A stretch of DNA of 64,000 bases from Natronococcus occultus SP4 (GTDB taxonomy: Archaea > Halobacteriota > Halobacteria > Halobacteriales > Natrialbaceae): assembly GCF_000328685.1 (NCBI RefSeq), contig NC_019974.1, positions 2,967,001 through 3,031,000 on the forward strand, written 5' to 3'. Under the pieces are notes generated by a model that ran no database searches, was not told the origin of the DNA, and saw only the letters and a list, made by a program, of their open reading frames with translations. Below are positions 27,063-35,764 of the stretch, piece by piece (positions within the stretch are counted from its first letter, which is position 1; each line of letters starts with the position of its first letter). The translations under genes and the position numbers were made by a program.

Positions 27063-28412
27063 CTACTGGAGCGTTGCGAGTGTTCCGAGCACGCGGGGCC
27101 AGTGGGCGTGTGCGGCCTCGGCGTTGCCAGCGAGCGTGCCGCCGGCCGTCTCCCCCGCCGTCCCCCGGAGGGGGAGATACGGCTGGGGGAGCCGGTGGCC
27201 GGCGTCGGCATACCGCAGGTGGTCGAACGAGGGATGCCCACGCGTCGCGAGGCGCTCCCGGGCGTGGGCGTGCAGGCGGGCGCTTGGCCAGACGGCGTCG
27301 TCCTCGCCCGAGACGAGCAACACCGGTCCATCGATCCGCTCGACGGGGATCGTTGCGGCCGTGAGTTCGCGCGCTCCCGCAGCCGCGATGGCTGCGGTGT
27401 AGCGCTCGTGGCGGTCCTGACCAGCCTCGGTCGCGACCGCAAGCGGCGCACGCGGGTCGTCGTCGAGCGCCCAGGCGACGGTCCCCGCCGGGGAGCCACG
27501 CACCGCCCCACCCTCCCAGAGGATCCCGCTCCCCCCGACCGAGACGACCGGCCCGACCTCGTCGGACAGACTCCCGACGAGCAGCCCGAGCTCACCACCC
27601 CGGCCGACCCCCCAGACCCCGATCCGATCGCCGGCGACCCGCTCGTGGTCGCCCAGCCAGTCGATCGCGGCCGTGACGTACGCCACCGGAACCTCGACGA
27701 CCGACGCCGGCAGCCCCGGGCCGTCGACGTACTCGAGTGCGAACGCCGTAAACCCGTGGTGGGCCAACAGCGCGGCGACGTGGTCCTGGGGTGTGCCGTC
27801 CGCGCCGTGGAGGACGAGCACGCCCGGCCCGGCTCCGCCGCTCGGCGGTTCGAAAACCCGACCGACGAGATCGCCAGGCGGCTCGGTGACGCGGGTGAAC
27901 GGATGCCACCGCGAGAGGGTCAGTGCACCGAGCGTCCGGTCGTCGGCCACGACGCGGTACGTGAGACTGGTCTCGGGGGGCCACCGCTCGGGGTCGGCAA
28001 CCGCTCCGGTGTACGCCGCCCACGGGGCGTCGGCGAACTGGATCAGGGCCCCCGTCGTCGGAACGTCGAGCCCCGCTGGAACGTCGCCGCCGACGAGAGG
28101 GGCGTCGTTCAGCGACAGCGTCTCCGTCTCGGTTGCAACGGTGACGGCGGCGCCGAACGTCTCGCCGGTCGTGCACTCGCCCTCGAGGACGACCTCGAGC
28201 TCCGCTCCCGCGGGGACGCCACGGGCCGTCAGCTCGACCGGCTCGTCGACGCGGACCGTCGCCGAGTGGGTGACCGACGACGGCTCGTCGGCGGGCAGCG
28301 TCCCCCCGGCGAGCCCAACGCTGGCCGTCCCGCCCAGCAACGCCAGCAGCTGGCGCCGCGAGCGGACACGCCGCGATCCCCTGTCGGTCGTCGGGAGGCC
28401 GTCGGTGAACAT
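27063..28412 (-). CDS. BAAT/acyl-CoA thioesterase-type hydrolase lacking its nucleophile
   Basis: The 449-residue protein has a Tat-like start (RRQLLALLGG, 19-28), a beta-rich N-terminal domain like Bile_Hydr_Trans (50-170), and an alpha/beta-hydrolase domain like BAAT_C (180-449). Recognisable blocks are GVLVLHGADG, RIGVWGVGRGGELGLLVGS, PVLLVSGEDDAVWPS and YADAGHRLP. The acid and His of the triad are present (D371 or D372, H406). At the nucleophile elbow, where relatives have G-x-S/C-x-G-G-E, this protein has Gly270 (codon GGC; AGC would be Ser). It may bind a substrate without hydrolysing it. It lies 109 bases after a ligase-like gene on the same strand. Confidence 0.78.
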   Translation of the reverse strand: MFTDGLPTTDRGSRRVRSRRQLLALLGGTASVGLAGGTLPADEPSSVTHSATVRVDEPVELTARGVPAGAELEVVLEGECTTGETFGAAVTVATETETLSLNDAPLVGGDVPAGLDVPTTGALIQFADAPWAAYTGAVADPERWPPETSLTYRVVADDRTLGALTLSRWHPFTRVTEPPGDLVGRVFEPPSGGAGPGVLVLHGADGTPQDHVAALLAHHGFTAFALEYVDGPGLPASVVEVPVAYVTAAIDWLGDHERVAGDRIGVWGVGRGGELGLLVGSLSDEVGPVVSVGGSGILWEGGAVRGSPAGTVAWALDDDPRAPLAVATEAGQDRHERYTAAIAAAGARELTAATIPVERIDGPVLLVSGEDDAVWPSARLHAHARERLATRGHPSFDHLRYADAGHRLPQPYLPLRGTAGETAGGTLAGNAEAAHAHWPRVLGTLATLQ

Positions 28413-28521
28413 CGAGTCACGGAGTCCTCGTCGCTTCGTTCGCCAACTCAGACGGCGGCGGTATAAGAGCTTGTTGAACGCCCGTCATACTCGAAAAGAG
28501 ACAGTATCCGCCGGGGCCGGC

Positions 28522-29934
28522 TCAGTCGCCGAACAGCAGGTAGCCAACCGAGAGAGTAACCAGCACCGAGCCCAGCGACCAGTGAAACATCGTATAGGAT
28601 TCGAACAGCTGGTGGATCGCCCAGCCGGTCACGAACGCGAGCATCGCGGCGTCGAGCTCGCCGGTGTCGGCCAGTCCGGCGACGAGGCTGCCGCCGAGGA
28701 GAGCCAGATAGGCGAACCCGCCGACGAGTCCGGTCTGGATCGCGACCGACAGATAGGCGTTGTGGGGCGACGGCGCCGTCTCGGCCGCGAGGTAGGGCTC
28801 GATCACGACGCTGGCCGGCCCGCCGCCGTGACCGACCAGCAACGGCCCGTCGCGGATCGCCTGCAGACTTGCCGACCAGAGCGTAAACCGGTTCGCCGAG
28901 GAGATCTCGACGAGGCCAACGGCCATCCCCGCAAGCACACCGACCACGCCGAGCACGCTCGAGGCGAGCACGAGCGCGCCGAGACGACGGCCACCGAGGA
29001 CACACCCCGCATAGACGACGACGGCGACCGCCGCTGCAAGCATCGCGGCCCGGGCGTTCGAGAGCACGACCCCCAACCCACAGAGGCTGCCGACCACGAC
29101 CGCCAGCCCCACCCCGAGGGGACGCCGGGCAACGAGGGACCGGTGCAACTCGACGACCGCCGCGACGAACCCGGCAAACGACAGCAGCCCGAAGCCGTTC
29201 GGGTTCGGGAACACCGACTGGAGCGTCGTGTCGACGCCGGGAACCGGCGGCGAACTCGACCACTGGCGAACCTCGAAGATCCAGACGGCGTACTCTCCGA
29301 CACCGTAGGTGGCTACCCCGAGAAGGACGACGAGCGACCCCAGACAGGACAGCAGCCGGAAGAACACCCGCTCGGGGACGAGCCGTGGGACGACCAGCAG
29401 ATTCGTCCCCATGATGACCATCGCCCAGATCGGCCAGCGAGACTGTGAGCTCGAGGGATCGAACGCGAGCGTGTGGCCGAGATAGAGCGCCGCAAGCGCC
29501 ATGAAACAGCCGACAGCGCCCCACTGGACCGGCGTATACCGTCCGGGGGCGGTGACGACCACCAGGAACGACAGCCACAGCACGAAAACGACGGTGAGCG
29601 CAAGCGGCCGGCTCGGTCCGAGGCCGAGCCCGGGTGAGCTGCTCTGGTAGACGACGGCGATCACGGCCAGGGCGACGCCAAGCACCGACAGGAGGGCCGC
29701 CTGGCGGTGCTCGGAGCCCCGGTAGCGGTCGAGCGCCAGCCGAGCGCCAAGCACCGCCGCCAGCAGGACGGCGACCGTCGCGAGCTGCCACGCGAACACC
29801 AGATCGGTCGCGTACGCCACAATCACGAGCAACAGATACAGCCCGAACAACCCGTAGGTCGCGCCGGCCGCGAGTCGGCCCACGCTCCAGTGGCGTCCCT
29901 GCGACGTCCCTCGCTTTTGCGTGAGAGTTCCCAT
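28522..29934 (-). CDS. O-antigen ligase/polymerase-like membrane protein (third copy)
   Basis: The 470-residue protein has twelve or so helices. It shows the Wzy_C layout: VFPNPNGFGLL in mid-protein, NRFTLWSASLQAIRDGPLL further on, and APSPHNAYLSVAIQTGLVGG on the outside loop. The loop between GPLL and PHN is longer than in the other two copies. The cytoplasmic N-terminus, MGTLTQKRGTSQG, is short and basic. It lies between a PQQ-type propeller gene and the BAAT-like gene, away from any flippase, which hints at ligation of glycan to a protein or lipid acceptor. That role is inference. Confidence 0.75.
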   Translation of the reverse strand: MGTLTQKRGTSQGRHWSVGRLAAGATYGLFGLYLLLVIVAYATDLVFAWQLATVAVLLAAVLGARLALDRYRGSEHRQAALLSVLGVALAVIAVVYQSSSPGLGLGPSRPLALTVVFVLWLSFLVVVTAPGRYTPVQWGAVGCFMALAALYLGHTLAFDPSSSQSRWPIWAMVIMGTNLLVVPRLVPERVFFRLLSCLGSLVVLLGVATYGVGEYAVWIFEVRQWSSSPPVPGVDTTLQSVFPNPNGFGLLSFAGFVAAVVELHRSLVARRPLGVGLAVVVGSLCGLGVVLSNARAAMLAAAVAVVVYAGCVLGGRRLGALVLASSVLGVVGVLAGMAVGLVEISSANRFTLWSASLQAIRDGPLLVGHGGGPASVVIEPYLAAETAPSPHNAYLSVAIQTGLVGGFAYLALLGGSLVAGLADTGELDAAMLAFVTGWAIHQLFESYTMFHWSLGSVLVTLSVGYLLFGD

Positions 29935-30106
29935 AAGTGTACTGATCAGAAGTCCTGGGTAAAGATTTCCCTTGTCGCTGCACGCACGATCGGGGTCACA
30001 CCCCTCAGGGACAGGGCGGTAGTGTCGGCGGGACCCACCCTCACAGCGCTGGTTGCCGAAACGGCCACGGCCCGGCCCGGACTCGCGTCGGTAGCGGCGG
30101 GCGGTC

Positions 30107-31342
30107 CTACTGGGAGCGCTCGCCGCGCGGGCAAAGCGCCGTCAGCCCCTCCTCGCGGTCGACGTAAACCGTGTCCTCGGTGACGAGACACGCCTCGTTG
30201 AACCCGTCGCTCCACTGGGTCTCGTCGAAGGTAAAACACCACTCCTCATGGCCGTCATCGAGACGGTAACCGACGATCTCGTCGGGGTTCGCCGAGCCGG
30301 GAGCGCTGTGGGCGACGACGACCGTGTCGTCGATGATCGCCGGCGGGCCGTACGCGTGCGAGCCGTTCTTACACCACTCCGAGTCGGGGCCCGTCATCTT
30401 GAGCTCGTACCGGCCACGGGTGACGGTCCGGTCGCCGACGGCGGCGGTCGTCAGCGCATCGGAGATGAACCGCTCGCGCTCTTTCGTGTCGTCGGCGAGA
30501 CTCGTCACGCCCTCCTCGCCGTCGTTCTCGACAAACACCGCCTCGTCGGTCGCCGCAATCCCGTTCCCGAAGTCGCCGGCCCGGAGCTGCGCCGAGCGCT
30601 GGGTCGTGCCCGACAGCGGGTCGAACGCCACGACGGCGTCGGCATCGATCGAGTCCTCGCTCCGACGGCCGTCGAGCAGCCCGATCACCGAGCCCTCGAC
30701 CGCAGCGACCGCGGTAGGCTGGGTACTGAACACGTAGCTAACCGCACCCGAATCGTCGGTCTGGTCCGGCGTAACACGGACGGTCTCACACGTCCACCGG
30801 AGCGAGCCATCGTCCGCTGCGAAGGCATAGAGCGTGCCGTCGACAGTGAGATAGACGGAGTCGAACGCAGCAACCGGAGCGGATGTGTCGGCCGCCTCTC
30901 CGAACCGCTTGCTCCACTGGACGCTCCCACTGGCGGCGTCGATCGCGGTGAGCTGGGAGCCGGCGACGAACACGGTTTCGTCGGCGACCGCCGGCGTACC
31001 TGCCGCCTCGATCCGCTCACAGGTCCACAGACACTCCCCGGTCGCCGAATCGAGCCCGTGGACGCCCGCTCCCGTCCGCAGATAGACCATCTCGCCGGCC
31101 GCGACTGCGTCTCCGGTTTCGCCGTACTGCCAGTCGATGAGATCCGGTTTCTCGAACCCGTCGGGCGCCGAGACAGAGCGGGTGTTTCCGGTGTTCCCGG
31201 CGTAGGACGACCATCCATCGGGTTTCTCGAGCGGCGGCGTCGTCTCTGTCGAGCGATCCCCGCTCCCGAGCGACGCAAGAAGCCCACCAGCCGAAAGCGT
31301 TGCACCTGTTGCCAGTACCGATCGACGTTGCCAGTCTGCCAT
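30107..31342 (-). CDS. Tat-exported PQQ-type beta-propeller protein
   Basis: The 411-residue protein begins MADWQRRSVLATGATLSAGG, a twin-arginine signal. From about 65 on, blades repeat the pattern of a Trp, a strand, then DxxxVYL/VFV-x-LxAxDAxxG: for example TVFVAGSQLTAIDAASG and SVYLTVDGTLYAFAADDG. This is the PQQ/BamB-like repeat. About seven or eight blades can be counted. No cofactor residues can be assigned, so it may be a structural propeller and not a quinoprotein enzyme. It would act outside the cell, near the surface-glycan proteins encoded downstream on the same strand. Confidence 0.82.
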   Translation of the reverse strand: MADWQRRSVLATGATLSAGGLLASLGSGDRSTETTPPLEKPDGWSSYAGNTGNTRSVSAPDGFEKPDLIDWQYGETGDAVAAGEMVYLRTGAGVHGLDSATGECLWTCERIEAAGTPAVADETVFVAGSQLTAIDAASGSVQWSKRFGEAADTSAPVAAFDSVYLTVDGTLYAFAADDGSLRWTCETVRVTPDQTDDSGAVSYVFSTQPTAVAAVEGSVIGLLDGRRSEDSIDADAVVAFDPLSGTTQRSAQLRAGDFGNGIAATDEAVFVENDGEEGVTSLADDTKERERFISDALTTAAVGDRTVTRGRYELKMTGPDSEWCKNGSHAYGPPAIIDDTVVVAHSAPGSANPDEIVGYRLDDGHEEWCFTFDETQWSDGFNEACLVTEDTVYVDREEGLTALCPRGERSQ

Positions 31343-32737
31343 CTCCTTTTTGACACCTACTGCTCACCTGTTTATCTAACAGTTATATAATAGTTGTGTC
31401 TGGTAAGTAGTTAAAACTGATTTCGAAAAAGGATCGGTATTTAGAACGGTTTGGAGTGGATGGAACCGGCCTGGCCGTGGGTGTTTCGAGCCCGATCCGC
31501 CCGCAGGGACGGCGTCGCTCCCGCGAGAGCCGTCCAGACGCCGGCGGTGATCCGACCACCAACGAACGACCCAGCGGGGTCCGGCGGACCGACGACCGGT
31601 GCCCGACTGATCGGCCGCCGTCCGCCGGTCCGAACGCCATCGGTGGTCCGGAGCCACGATCCGCCGGGCTCGGCGCAGCTGTGTGACGTAGTCGCTGACG
31701 CGCAACCGAGGCCTCGAATCGGACGTGAGACTACCGGTGAAGAGAGCGGCCGGAGGCAACCAGCTCGCGGGGGGTGAACGGATGTGCCAAGGGGGATCGG
31801 CACAGAGAGCCTCCAGCCATCAACGGGGTTTCTCGTAGAGCTATTAATAATTATCTCTTATTAGTTGGAGTCGATCAGAATCGTTCGAGGGTGGTCACCA
31901 CAGACGAGGTTGGCAGTGTGCAACCGCTGAGTGCAGTAGCCGAGACCCCGGTCAGCAACAGTTCACAGCCCCGCCACGACCGTGAAACCGAGGTCCCGCC
32001 AGGTGGGCCCAGGCCACTACAATACGGGGTGCGGAAGAACGCTGGTCGCTGCAGATGTCCGTTCTACGCCGAGCCACCGGATAGAGTCGTTTATTCACTC
32101 GTATCCTTTCATTAGTTTAGAATTGCTCAAAGGACACTATCATATTGAAAACACGTGCTGAAAGCTGTGAGTTGGTGGCTAAAACTAGCACCTTTATGAT
32201 AAGGGTGTGTCCACCACTATGGGAAGAGCAACCAATGAGTCGGAATCAGACCGTGTTTCGGGAAACAAGAGCACTACTGAGTGCTACCCGGTATTCGCTC
32301 TTGTCCGGTGAGTTCGTCTCGCAGGGTGCACAGGACAGGCGTTTGCTCGGAACTGCATACGCGCTCACAGTGGCGATACTCCCGATTGTGATTGCCTTCG
32401 ATCTCTCTCGCTTCTGTGCCCGCACCACCGTTCGCAGACGGCCATCCACGGACGCCACGACTCGAACTGAAGGACGGTCGCAATAGCCAGGTCCTGTCGA
32501 GGTGAGCACCCCATCAACTGGCGGTCGTCCAGCAAGTAAGTGAGGGAGGTTCCGAGCGGCTTCGTCGGCCGCGACCCACGACGGCGTCCGCAGACCGCTT
32601 CGTGTCACGACACAATCCAGCGGTGGACGCGACCGCGGGTGGCCGTTCTCACTGCTGAATCCAGCACATCTGTAATTTGACTCTAATACCTAAGAAGAAA
32701 AATATATATCGGTCCACCAGAGAGGTATGATCGATCG
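31343..32737. other. 1.4-kb stretch without a convincing gene
   Basis: Most open frames are shadows. The only hint of expression is at 32192-32201, a TATA-like ctttatgata 25 or so bases before an ATG at 32219. That ATG opens a 30-codon acidic frame (MGRATNESESDRVSGNKSTT, stop at 32311). An overlapping frame from 32235 to 32486 encodes 83 residues with one hydrophobic segment (AYALTVAILPIVIAFDL). They may be parts of one decayed gene. The rest shows nothing. Confidence 0.4.
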
Positions 32738-33721
32738 ATGGCTTCCCCAGGAGAGTTGCGGTTGATCGAGCGGCTGACCAGCACCGAGGTGTTCGAGCCG
32801 GAGATCGACGACGACGGCGCCGTGAGCTACACCGAGGCGGGCCAGTGTCTCGACGCGACCGACGGCGAGCCGGTGACCGTCCTCGAGCGCTTTACCGCCC
32901 GTGGCGTGCTGGCAGACGAGTTCATCACGAAGGTGTACGTCTGTCCGGACTGTACGACCGAGGGGCTCCAGTATACGACCGCCTGTCCGGCCTGCAAGGA
33001 TCCCCACGCAGTCCAGACGACACTGGTCGAACACAGCTGCGGGCACACGGGACAGGAGTCGGCGTTCGAGACCGACGACGGCTACCGCTGTCCCGAGTGT
33101 GAGCAGGACCTCAAATCGGTTGATATCGAAAAGAAACACCGATACATCTGTAAGGCGTGTTCGGAGCGGTTCCAGACGCCCGCCAACCGGCTGCGGTGTC
33201 GGGAGTGTGCCACCCATCTCCCCCCGCTGGAGGCGACCGAGCGCGTGCTGTACCGCTACAGCCTCACCGATGCGGGGCGACAGTGGCTCGACCGACAGAA
33301 ACGGGCCCGACAGACCGCCAAGGAAACCCTTGAGGAACGGCGGTTTACGACGGAAGTCGACACGACGGTGACGGATGGGGGAACGTCCCAACCGGTCCAC
33401 GTGCTGGCCTGTGACGAGTTGATGGGCGAGCAACGGGTTGTAGCGATTCACGAGACGCCGACGATCGACGACGTCGACAGGTTCTGTGCGTTCGCAAACG
33501 AGTCGATCGATGCCCACCCGGTCGTGATTACGACGTCGGGGGCCGTCGAAACGGACGTCGCGACGCGGGCGGCAGAGACGGAGTTGACGGTGCTCGCGTT
33601 CGATGGGAACGGAGAGGGAACGCTCGAACCGGAGTACGAGACCGTCGAGACCGCACAGGCCCACGAGGCCGGTCTCTTCCAGCGCCTGAGTGCGGTACTC
33701 GAGATCCCCGGCCGCCAGTAG
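32738..33721 (+). CDS. TackOD1-like multi-zinc-ribbon protein
   Basis: The 327-residue protein starts with a winged-helix-like region (1-60). A cysteine-rich block follows: C69xxC72, C83xxC86, H99-C101, C118xxC121, C138xxC141 and C154xxC157. Motifs such as CPDC, CPAC, HSCGH and YRCPECEQDL match the TackOD1 output domain, described from thaumarchaeal sensor proteins. A helical link (170-205) leads to a C-terminal domain with LACDELMGEQRVVAIHETPT that may be a receiver- or nuclease-like fold. No kinase is adjacent. A regulatory or nucleic-acid-binding role is probable, but the signal is unknown. Confidence 0.75.
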   Translation: MASPGELRLIERLTSTEVFEPEIDDDGAVSYTEAGQCLDATDGEPVTVLERFTARGVLADEFITKVYVCPDCTTEGLQYTTACPACKDPHAVQTTLVEHSCGHTGQESAFETDDGYRCPECEQDLKSVDIEKKHRYICKACSERFQTPANRLRCRECATHLPPLEATERVLYRYSLTDAGRQWLDRQKRARQTAKETLEERRFTTEVDTTVTDGGTSQPVHVLACDELMGEQRVVAIHETPTIDDVDRFCAFANESIDAHPVVITTSGAVETDVATRAAETELTVLAFDGNGEGTLEPEYETVETAQAHEAGLFQRLSAVLEIPGRQ

Positions 33722-34086
33722 CTCACACGCCGCCCGACGCCTTCACCGCTGCACCGAGGAGACACGACACCACACACGGTCGCCGGTCGGTGAGAGCCGT
33801 GCTCCAGCCGAGATACGAGTGTGTGTGTGTGTTGTAGTCTCCAACCCTGCGCCGGATAAGCAGAGACGACAGCCGTTTACACATCCACCGCGGGTGGGAC
33901 TGAAAGGGGCTGGCGGTGTCGGCGAAGCACGACGAAGTCCTCGCGAACGAAGTGAGCGAGGGCAAGCGAGACGTAGTCTCGCGCAGTAAGCACCGCAGCG
34001 AAGCGAGGAGCACAGCGAGGCGCGCGAGCCTACACCGCCAGGGGCTTTCGGAGTGTTCGAATAGACGAGCACTCCCTAGAGGACGT
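33722..34086. other. Convergent intergenic region with repetitive Arg/Glu-codon-like filler
   Basis: A (gt)n run stands near 33820. Then 33930-34020 is low-complexity sequence built from gcgaagcgag / gaacgaagtgagcgag-like units with short inverted repeats. Such filler is often seen between haloarchaeal genes. A hairpin-forming repeat, ggagtg ... cactcc (34049-34074), lies just before the end of the convergent regulator gene and could serve as a terminator for it. No gene is present. Confidence 0.5.
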
Positions 34087-34389
34087 CTACGATCGCTCGA
34101 GATCGTCCGAACTGAGCTCGCCCTCGAGATACGCAATCCCGAAGTCGGTCACACGATAGTAGCCGCGCTTCGAGTCGGTTTTCTCGAGCAGCCCCGCCTC
34201 CGCGAGAACATTCATCCGTCGCGAGATCGTGTTCTGACTCCGATCCAACACACCGAGCTCCTCGACCAGATTGTACCAGACTGCGGTCGGCGGGAGCGAG
34301 ATCCGGTGGCCCGTACTCGTCTCGAGTTCCTGTAGATACTCCAGGATCGCGTCGTCGGCCTCGTTCATCCACGAGACACGGGCTCGCAT
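34087..34389 (-). CDS. PhiH1-repressor-like winged-helix regulator
   Basis: The 100-residue protein has a winged-helix domain over 12-90: TAVWYNLVEELGVLDRSQNT, ISRRMNVLAEAGLLEK, and a wing ending RGYYRVTDFGIAYLEGEL. This last block is the hallmark of haloarchaeal PhiH1-type repressors, common on proviruses and plasmids. The ATG at 34389 is chosen over an open extension because the domain begins there. It is divergent from the coiled-coil gene at 34613, with a 223-base gap that probably holds an operator; regulation of that gene is a reasonable inference. Confidence 0.82.
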   Translation of the reverse strand: MRARVSWMNEADDAILEYLQELETSTGHRISLPPTAVWYNLVEELGVLDRSQNTISRRMNVLAEAGLLEKTDSKRGYYRVTDFGIAYLEGELSSDDLERS

Positions 34390-34612
34390 ACTCCGGAGAA
34401 CTGACGTCCGAAGATTAACTGCACCGACTCGAACCACACTCGAGATATACACTCCATCCCTGAGCCATACAATCCAGAACACTAAGTGGGTCGAAGCTAG
34501 ACCCCGCTACAAGGGTAGCTACACGCGGACCAGACTCTCACGAACACGGATAGCGGATCGGTGCTGGTGACACCGAGTCCGCGAGAAGCTCCCGTATCCA
34601 CGCTACGGAAGC

Positions 34613-35764
34613 ATGAGTACAGACGATTCACGGGCTAATCAAACTCCCGACCGACAGGACGCATCGCACGACCACCCACCCCTCGAGGACGTCCTCGCCG
34701 AACTCCGCGAGCTCCGAGCCGAAAACCAGCAGCTCACGACGCGGCTCACGGAGCTCGAAACCAGAGTCGACGACCTCGAAACGGAACGCGACCGCCTCGC
34801 CGCCGAACTCGCGGACCACGACTCGAAGATCGACCGCCAGACCGTCGACGATCTCGAAACCAGAGTCGACGACCTCGAAACCACGACCGACGAGCTGACG
34901 GCCCTCACCGACGCCACCAGAAACCGAACTGGCGCCAACAAGGACAGAATCGAGGAGCTCCAGGCGCGCGAACTCGAAAAGGGCGCCCACCTCCGGGACA
35001 CGAACGTCGACGTCCACGAACTCCCACTCCAAGACGACCACCTCGAGCGGTTCACCGGCTCGGACGGCCACACCTACTACCGACTCCCCAACACGGACGA
35101 CCCCCTCGACCGCACCGAACCCACGCTCGCCCACGGCGACCTGCTCCCGATCCAGCAACTCGCCCGCCTGGACGAGGACATGCGCCGCTCGACCACCAAC
35201 TCACTCCCGGCCCGACTGGCCACGAAGCTCTGGAAGGCCCGCACGGATCCGACCGTCGGCGACGATCCCTGGGAGACGGGCTGTAAGAACGTTGCCGAGT
35301 ACGTCAACGCCAGCGACCTGAAACACTGGATCCGACGCCAGGAGGACGGCATCAGCGACAGCTACGCCAAAAAGTTAGTCTCGAGGACGATCGACGCCGT
35401 CCTCGAGCTCTCGAAAAACCGCCTCGCGGTCCACAGAACCTCCCAGCGCAAGAACGGTCTCTCCTACACCGAACGACGGCTCGTGGTGCCGACCGACGCC
35501 GACATTCCTGGACACGATACCGCGAGGACGTCCACAACTGACACTCCTGGAACGTCCACCACCGACACTGACTCCGCGAGGACGTCCACTACCGACACTC
35601 CCGGGACGACCACCGACACCACGAGGACGTCGACCACCGAGTCCTCGGAGACGACGGCCACCGACACTCCCGAAACGACACCCGACGGCTCCGACATCAC
35701 TCCGGAGACAGCCGACAGTTCCGACACCACTCCGGAGACAGCCGACGTCCACGGTCAGGAGTAG
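34613..35764 (+). CDS. Coiled-coil protein with threonine-rich repetitive tail
   Basis: The 383-residue acidic protein has a coiled coil from about 25 to 125, with the heptad unit LETRVDDLET twice (48-57 and 81-90). A central domain (130-295) has no recognised family but a conserved look: GHTYYRLPNTDDPLDRTEPT, then WETGCKNVAEYVNASDLKHW. The tail at 298-383 is almost only Thr, Ser, Asp, Pro and Glu, made of imperfect units like ARTSTTDTPGT. There is no signal peptide, so the tail is unlikely to be an exported glycan-bearing stalk; it may be a flexible linker. Divergence from a PhiH1-type regulator suggests origin in a mobile element. Confidence 0.75.
   Translation: MSTDDSRANQTPDRQDASHDHPPLEDVLAELRELRAENQQLTTRLTELETRVDDLETERDRLAAELADHDSKIDRQTVDDLETRVDDLETTTDELTALTDATRNRTGANKDRIEELQARELEKGAHLRDTNVDVHELPLQDDHLERFTGSDGHTYYRLPNTDDPLDRTEPTLAHGDLLPIQQLARLDEDMRRSTTNSLPARLATKLWKARTDPTVGDDPWETGCKNVAEYVNASDLKHWIRRQEDGISDSYAKKLVSRTIDAVLELSKNRLAVHRTSQRKNGLSYTERRLVVPTDADIPGHDTARTSTTDTPGTSTTDTDSARTSTTDTPGTTTDTTRTSTTESSETTATDTPETTPDGSDITPETADSSDTTPETADVHGQE
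35513..35645 (+). repeat. Degenerate tandem repeat encoding the Thr-rich tail
   Basis: The core gcgaggacgtccac(a/t)ac recurs three times (about 35522, 35576 and 35618 with drift), each followed by gacactcc-ggaacg-like sequence. Unit lengths are multiples of three, so copy-number change would keep the reading frame. Confidence 0.6.

Noticed and set aside
26760-28466. 568-codon plus-strand frame opposite the BAAT-like gene
   Set aside because: It covers the zinc-ribbon gene in another frame and the antisense of the hydrolase; composition is Arg/Pro-rich.
34049-34074. Possible tRNA-like T-arm (gttcgaat) with paired flanks
   Set aside because: No acceptor stem, anticodon arm or CCA-proximal pairing fits; it is better read as a simple hairpin.
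35513-35645. Tandem repeats considered as a CRISPR array
   Set aside because: Repeats are degenerate, have no spacers of even length, lie in a reading frame, and no cas genes are present.
34613-35764. Thr-rich tail considered as an O-glycosylated surface stalk
   Set aside because: The protein has no signal peptide, Tat motif or membrane segment, so it should stay in the cytoplasm.
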